From contig WQZT01000060.1 of assembly GCA_009780595.1 (NCBI GenBank), positions 1-8,631 of the forward strand: a stretch of 8,631 nt of DNA. Direction: 5' to 3'. Below are positions 5,149-8,631 of this stretch, piece by piece; position 1 is the first letter of the stretch; every line of letters begins with the position of its first letter. Origin of the DNA: Treponema sp. GTDB taxonomy: Bacteria; Spirochaetota; Spirochaetia; Treponematales; Breznakiellaceae. The notes beneath the pieces are model-generated. The model ran no database searches, was not told where the DNA came from, and saw only the letters and a program-made list of their open reading frames with translations. The translations under genes and the position numbers were made by a program.

Positions 5149-7334
5149 TGGAAGGGAAAGCAAAGGAAGCGGAAAAAGCGAAGAAGGGAATCCTCGCACG
5201 AGTTGAAGCGGCGAAGGCGGCAGCGGCGAGTGCGCCAAAGGCGGCGAATTCGCCGAAGGCGGCAAAGTCGACGGTGAAAGCACCTGCCGCCAAGTCAGCG
5301 GCAAGTGCGAAGGCAGCGGCAAGTGCAGAGCCGGCGGCAAGCGTGAAATCGGCGGCTAAGTCCGCCGCTGCAACGGTGAAAGCGCCCGTTGCGAAATCGG
5401 CGGCGGCGGCGAAAGCGGCAGTGAAGTCTGTCGCCAAAACAGCGAAAGCACCGCTTGGGAAAACGCCCGCTGTGAAAACAGCGGCAGGTGCAAAGCCCGC
5501 GGCAAGCGCGAAACCTACGTCTAAATCCGCTCCCGGCGTTTATGATGAATCGAAAATCAAAACGCTCTCATCGCTGGAGCACATCCGTCTGCGAACCGGA
5601 ATGTACATAGGGCGGCTGGGAGACGGCTCGAACGCGGATGACGGCATTTACGTTTTGCTCAAAGAAATCATCGACAACGGCATCGACGAGTTTATTATGG
5701 GCAACGGTACGAACATCGAGATTACGGTGCAGAACGGAAGCGCCACCGTTAGGGACTTTGGGCGGGGCATTCCGCTCGGCAAACTTGTCGAGTGCGTTTC
5801 GGTGATCAACACCGGCGCTAAATACAACGACGATGTGTTTCAGTTTTCCGTGGGGCTGAACGGCGTGGGAACGAAGGCGGTCAACGCGCTGTCGTCGCAT
5901 TTTCGGGTTCTCGCGATTCGTGACGGCGAGTTTGCCGAGGCAGTTTTCCAGCGCGGCAGCCTTGTAAGCGAGAACTCAGGCCGCCTGAAGGACAAGCAGA
6001 AAAACGGCACCTTTGTCGAGTTTACCCCGGATCGGGAAATTTTTGGCGATTACGAATTTAACATAGAGTTTATCGAAAAGCGCATTCAAAATTACGCCTA
6101 CCTCAACAGAGGGCTTACGCTGAATTTCAACGGCAAGCCTTTTCTGTCCGAGCGCGGGTTGTTTGACCTACTTGACGAGGAAACCGCCGACGAGTGCCTG
6201 TACCCCATTGGCTATTACCGTGGCGACCACATCGAGTTCGCCTTCACGCACACCCACAATTACGGTGAAAGCTATTTTTCGTTTGTCAACGGCCAGTACA
6301 CCAGCGATGGCGGCACGCACCTTTCGGCGTTCAAAGAGGGCTTTCTCAAAGGAATCCAAACGTACTTTAAGAAGGATTACCGAAGCGAGGACATCCGCGA
6401 AGGGAGCATTGCGGCGGTTGCGGTGAAGCTGAAAAATCCGGTATTCGAGAGCCAGACGAAAAACAAGCTCGGCAACTCGGACATCCGCGCGTGGGTGGTG
6501 CAGGAAACCAAAGACGCGGTGGAAGATTGGCTGCACAAGCACACCGAAGCGGCGAAAAAGCTGGAGCAGAAAATCCTCGCCAACGAGAGCTTGCGGACTG
6601 AACTCAACCAGGTGAAAAAAGAGGCGCGCGAGGCGGCAAAAAAAATCGCGCTGAAAATCCCGAAGTTGAAAGATTGCAAGTACCATCTTGAAGATGGCGC
6701 GAAAGGTGATCTTTCCACGATTTTTATCACCGAGGGCGATTCCGCATCCGGTTCGATGGTTTCAAGTCGCGATGTCATGACGCAGGCGATTTTCGCGCTG
6801 CGCGGCAAAGTGGAAAATATGCACGGCAAAAAACGTGCCGCCATTTACAAAAACGAAGAACTGTACAATATGATGATGGCGCTTGGTATCGAGAACGATG
6901 TTTCCGGTTTGCGCTACGCGCGGATTGTCATTGCCACCGACGCGGACTTTGACGGCTTTCACATCAGGAATCTTTTGCTCACGTTTTTCCTTTCGTATTT
7001 TGACGAGCTGGTAACAAGCGACAGGATTTTTATTCTTGAAACGCCGCTGTTCCGCGTTCGCAACAAAAAGGAAACGCTCTATTGCTACAATGCAAGTGAG
7101 CGCGATGCGGCAGTGTACGAGCTTGGCGCTCAGGCGGAGGTAACCCGCTTTAAGGGACTTGGGGAGATAAACCCGAAAGAGTTCGGGCAATTTATTGGCG
7201 AGGATATGCGCCTTGTGCCAGTGTCCGCCAGCACGCTCAAAGGTGTGCCGCAGGTGCTCAATTTTTACATGGGCAAAAATACCCCCGACCGCCGGGAGTA
7301 TATAATGAAGAATCTGATCCAAGACGCTGGTTAG
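5148..7334 (+). CDS. parE: DNA topoisomerase IV subunit B with a histone-H1-like N-terminal tail
   Basis: A 728-residue type IIA topoisomerase B subunit. With ParC it would use ATP to pass one DNA duplex through another, unlinking daughter chromosomes and relaxing supercoils. The GHKL ATPase domain starts near 138: EIIDNGIDE (173-181, catalytic Glu173, Asn177), DFGRGIP (203-209), lid GLNGVGTKAVNALS (236-249). The transducer carries QTKNKLG (436-442, ATP-contacting Lys438). The TOPRIM domain shows EGDSASGS (529-536, metal-binding Glu529), ATDADFDG (596-603) and FKGLGEINPKEF (668-679). GLNGVGTKAVNALS and EGDSASGS are, from memory, typical of Bacteroidetes/spirochaete ParE rather than GyrB. Residues 1-130 are an extra low-complexity tail with about 51 Ala and 25 Lys plus Ser and Pro. 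The ATG overlaps the stop of the coiled-coil gene (TAATG), with AGGGG just upstream, supporting this start. No parC is in the window. Confidence 0.95.
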   Translation: MEGKAKEAEKAKKGILARVEAAKAAAASAPKAANSPKAAKSTVKAPAAKSAASAKAAASAEPAASVKSAAKSAAATVKAPVAKSAAAAKAAVKSVAKTAKAPLGKTPAVKTAAGAKPAASAKPTSKSAPGVYDESKIKTLSSLEHIRLRTGMYIGRLGDGSNADDGIYVLLKEIIDNGIDEFIMGNGTNIEITVQNGSATVRDFGRGIPLGKLVECVSVINTGAKYNDDVFQFSVGLNGVGTKAVNALSSHFRVLAIRDGEFAEAVFQRGSLVSENSGRLKDKQKNGTFVEFTPDREIFGDYEFNIEFIEKRIQNYAYLNRGLTLNFNGKPFLSERGLFDLLDEETADECLYPIGYYRGDHIEFAFTHTHNYGESYFSFVNGQYTSDGGTHLSAFKEGFLKGIQTYFKKDYRSEDIREGSIAAVAVKLKNPVFESQTKNKLGNSDIRAWVVQETKDAVEDWLHKHTEAAKKLEQKILANESLRTELNQVKKEAREAAKKIALKIPKLKDCKYHLEDGAKGDLSTIFITEGDSASGSMVSSRDVMTQAIFALRGKVENMHGKKRAAIYKNEELYNMMMALGIENDVSGLRYARIVIATDADFDGFHIRNLLLTFFLSYFDELVTSDRIFILETPLFRVRNKKETLYCYNASERDAAVYELGAQAEVTRFKGLGEINPKEFGQFIGEDMRLVPVSASTLKGVPQVLNFYMGKNTPDRREYIMKNLIQDAG
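5190..5536 (+). repeat. Degenerate Ala/Lys/Pro/Ser repeat region coding the ParE tail
   Basis: Codes for about residues 15-130 of ParE. Degenerate units recur: TVKAPAAKSAASAKAA (42-57), TVKAPVAKSAAAAKAA (76-91) and a looser TAKAPLGKTPAVKTAA (98-113). The DNA is full of GCGGCAA, GCGAAG and GTGAAA words. Composition resembles linker-histone tails, which bind DNA through lysines without a fixed fold. Repeated codons here make slippage or length variation between strains likely. Confidence 0.8.
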
Positions 7335-7360
7335 AATTGTATCTGTGCGGATAAAATTCT
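7333..7360. terminator. Possible hairpin between convergent genes
   Basis: AGAATTGTATC (7333-7343) pairs with GATAAAATTCT (7350-7360) with one mismatch and a 6-base loop, directly at the parE stop and before the end of the convergent adenosyltransferase gene (7394). It is AT-rich and lacks a clear T-run on either strand, so termination would be weak; Rho-dependent termination is an alternative. Confidence 0.3.
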
Positions 7361-7393
7361 ATATCTCACGTTTGAGTCTTATTTCCCCGTTTG

Positions 7394-7900
7394 CTAGTTT
7401 CCCTTGTAATCACAGAAGAGCAACCAGAGTGCGCTAGAAAGCCTGTTGAGCGCAAGGATGATGTCCTCACGTTCCGGGGCGTCGGCGTCGTTACCAGGAC
7501 CGAAAACTCGCACTGCGACAAGCTCCGTTTCCCGCACCTTTGCCCGCAGAGTGTTCAGCCGTGCTGCCACAGGACCGTACGTGTATGACGGGAGGCGGAA
7601 AACGCCGCCTGCTGGATTGTTGTGGCTTTTGCGGTGTATCTCTTCGGCGTTCATCCCAAAGAGCAAAAGCTGCGGCAGTGGCGCGTTCCGCACCTCGGCG
7701 GACATAAGTGCGCGGAGGTACTCAAGGATTTCGCCGAGCTTTTCGCAAGTAGCGGTATCGCCACACTCGTTGGACAGCACCTGCGCCTCAATCACCTCCG
7801 CCTCCAGCGTGTCGATGCAGCCCCGGAAGGCTATACGTCCGTGAGTTTTTGACACCATGCTGCTTCCCCACAGGCTTGTCATATATTCAGGCTTTTTCAT
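7394..7900 (-). CDS. EutT-like cobalamin adenosyltransferase, short form
   Basis: A 168-residue protein matching the C-terminal catalytic part of EutT, which transfers the 5'-deoxyadenosyl group of ATP to cob(I)alamin to make coenzyme B12. Compared with E. coli EutT as I remember it, shared blocks are MVSKTHGRIAFRGCID (15-30), FGMNAEEIHRKSHNNP (81-96, like LSDEDLHRLSHQP), LNTLRAKVRETELVAVRVF (115-133, like LLRTKVRETETVAAQVF) and EDIILALNRLSS (145-156, like PDILQALNRLSS). The N-terminal portion of EutT, with its metal-binding His/Cys cluster, is absent. The ATG at 7900 is preceded by CGGAGA (GGAG 7909-7906) at 5 bases, so the short form is a genuine start and not a truncation by the frame. No ethanolamine or diol gene lies nearby, so it may serve other B12-dependent enzymes. 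It converges on parE and diverges from the lipoprotein gene at 8037. Confidence 0.82.
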   Translation of the reverse strand: MKKPEYMTSLWGSSMVSKTHGRIAFRGCIDTLEAEVIEAQVLSNECGDTATCEKLGEILEYLRALMSAEVRNAPLPQLLLFGMNAEEIHRKSHNNPAGGVFRLPSYTYGPVAARLNTLRAKVRETELVAVRVFGPGNDADAPEREDIILALNRLSSALWLLFCDYKGN

Positions 7901-7946
7901 TTTGTCTCCGTTATGTTTATGTTAAATCAATTCACCCAATCAACTT

Positions 7947-7952
7947 ATTATA
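7947..7952 (-). promoter_or_regulatory. -10 box TATAAT for the EutT-like gene
   Basis: On the minus strand TATAAT (plus-strand ATTATA at 7947-7952) lies 46 bases before the ATG at 7900. A transcript starting near 7940 would have a leader of about 40 bases with the GGAG ribosome binding site. No clear -35 box was found at the expected distance. Confidence 0.5.
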
Positions 7953-8001
7953 CCCAACATATTCATTCCCGCGCTATGCCCATTCTGCGGATTTACTTAA
8001 C

Positions 8002-8030
8002 TTGACACGTGTAATTATCTGCCATAATCT
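8002..8030 (+). promoter_or_regulatory. TTGACA promoter giving an almost leaderless mRNA
   Basis: A consensus -35 TTGACA (8002-8007) is followed by TAATCT (8025-8030) at 17 bases or CATAAT (8023-8028) at 15 bases. Transcription would then start around 8035-8038, at or just before the ATG at 8037, so the mRNA would have practically no leader. No Shine-Dalgarno sequence precedes the ATG, which agrees with this. Confidence 0.55.
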
Positions 8031-8035
8031 GGCAG
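8019..8035. promoter_or_regulatory. Operator-like inverted repeat over the -10 region
   Basis: CTGCCA (8019-8024) and TGGCAG (8030-8035) are exact inverted arms around TAATC. The repeat covers the -10 box and probable start site of the gene at 8037, the position expected for a repressor site. The regulator is unknown, and a 6-bp arm match can arise by chance. Confidence 0.4.
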
Positions 8036-8036
8036 T

Positions 8037-8631
8037 ATGATCACGAAGGCGATATTTTTTCTGGTGGCGGCTTGCGCGCTTTTTTCCTGCGCGGGAAATT
8101 CCGCCCAGTCAAAGCCCGCTATTTCCGGCGGAGGTGTAACTGCTGTCCGCATGCTTTCCGACTACGCGCCTTCGCTGAAGAACACCGCCGAGGATACCAG
8201 CGTTTACCTGCTTGATTCCGGTAAGCCCGGGGCGAAGCTGCTGCTGGTGGCTGGTACACACGGCGATGAACCGGCGGGCATTCAGGCGGCGGAGCTTTTT
8301 ATCGCACGTGCCACAGTCCAGCAGGGCAGCGTTTTTGTCATTCCCCGCTTGAACGGTGCAGGCGTTGCCGCAGGAAGCCGCTTTGTGCAAGCCGACTGGG
8401 AGCGCTCTGGCGATGACGATTACTTCACGCCGCCTGAAGGCAGTACGCGGTATGCGGAAATAGAGCGGCGCAACATCAACCGTTCCTACCCAGGTTCAGA
8501 GTCCGGCGCGGCGGCGCAGAAGATCGCGCAGGCGGTGATGCGCTTGCTGGTTCAGGAGAATATCGACATTGCGATAGATATGCACGAGGCGCGTCCTTCC
8601 TCCGGTATTGCGCGGACAATTATCGCGAACC
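8037..8631 (+). CDS. Lipoprotein of the succinylglutamate desuccinylase/aspartoacylase family, 3' end beyond window
   Basis: The first 198 residues of a zinc-dependent amidohydrolase/carboxypeptidase-like protein (AstE/AspA, M14-like fold). Zinc-binding AGTHGDE (72-78, ligands His75 and Glu78) is followed by PRLNGAG (103-109), the substrate-binding NINRSYPG (146-153) and DMHEA (181-185, third ligand His183), in the right order and spacing for the family. The N-terminus MITKAIFFLVAACALFSC is a lipoprotein signal with Cys18 as likely acylated residue (Cys13 is an alternative). The enzyme would therefore act outside the cytoplasm, perhaps trimming peptides or N-acyl amino acids; the substrate cannot be told. 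The frame is open to the window edge. It is divergent from the EutT-like gene, with a consensus promoter directly before its ATG. Confidence 0.85.
   Translation, partial: MITKAIFFLVAACALFSCAGNSAQSKPAISGGGVTAVRMLSDYAPSLKNTAEDTSVYLLDSGKPGAKLLLVAGTHGDEPAGIQAAELFIARATVQQGSVFVIPRLNGAGVAAGSRFVQADWERSGDDDYFTPPEGSTRYAEIERRNINRSYPGSESGAAAQKIAQAVMRLLVQENIDIAIDMHEARPSSGIARTIIAN

Noticed and set aside
5102..5437. Ala-rich minus-strand frames opposite the ParE tail
   Set aside because: They are the antisense of the Ala/Lys-rich tail; GCN codons read backwards give Ala/Gly/Arg-rich open frames without biological signals.
6168..7322. Long minus-strand open frames within parE (6168-6686, 6377-6844, 6762-7322)
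   Set aside because: They lie opposite a fully conserved topoisomerase domain and show no recognised motifs; typical shadows in GC-rich-third-position coding DNA.
7446..7852. Plus-strand open frames opposite the EutT-like gene
   Set aside because: The minus-strand frame has family motifs, a proper ribosome binding site and a -10 box, so the plus-strand ones are shadows.

Overview
This 8.6-kb stretch looks like ordinary chromosome from a moderately GC-rich spirochaete, most likely a Treponema-like host-associated species. That assignment is an inference. It rests on a lipoprotein built of InlB-type repeats behind a Gly/Asn-rich linker, a topoisomerase IV B subunit of the type shared by Bacteroidetes and spirochaetes (GLNGVGTKAVNALS, EGDSASGS), and housekeeping-type signals (TATAAT -10 boxes, AAAGGAG ribosome binding sites) that argue against Bacteroidetes. 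No tRNA, rRNA, CRISPR array, transposase or phage gene was seen.

Layout. Positions 1-1847 (minus strand) hold the 5' part of a large surface lipoprotein gene: lipobox signal peptide, short linker, then seven full InlB-type repeats and part of an eighth that runs off the window. A gap of about 460 bases (1848-2305) follows, with a heptamer tandem repeat and a perfect 14-bp hairpin. Then come four plus-strand genes: a small FtsB/DivIC-like division protein (2306-2770) whose end lies inside a 20-bp palindromic tandem repeat; an orphan PTS_EIIC_2/PfoR-type membrane protein (2929-3957); a 373-residue coiled-coil protein (4027-5148); and parE (5148-7334). The last two overlap by one base (TAATG) and form a translationally coupled pair. 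A minus-strand EutT-like cobalamin adenosyltransferase (7394-7900) converges on parE. It is transcribed divergently from a lipoprotein of the succinylglutamate desuccinylase/aspartoacylase (M14-like) family (8037 to beyond the window end).

How they fit together. The clearest functional unit is the coiled-coil protein plus ParE. ParE carries a histone-H1-like Ala/Lys/Pro/Ser-rich N-terminal tail of about 130 residues ahead of its ATPase domain. Together they suggest a chromosome-handling module in which topoisomerase IV has an extra DNA-contacting arm and a co-made coiled-coil partner; the partnership is inferred from gene coupling only. The other genes look like independent single-gene units. 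Several have visible promoters, including one at 8002-8030 that would give an almost leaderless mRNA. I see no convincing wholly new multi-gene defence or mobile system; the most unusual features are the ParE tail with its coupled partner, the two-membrane-segment FtsB-like protein, the N-terminally short EutT and the clustered palindromes around the FtsB-like gene.
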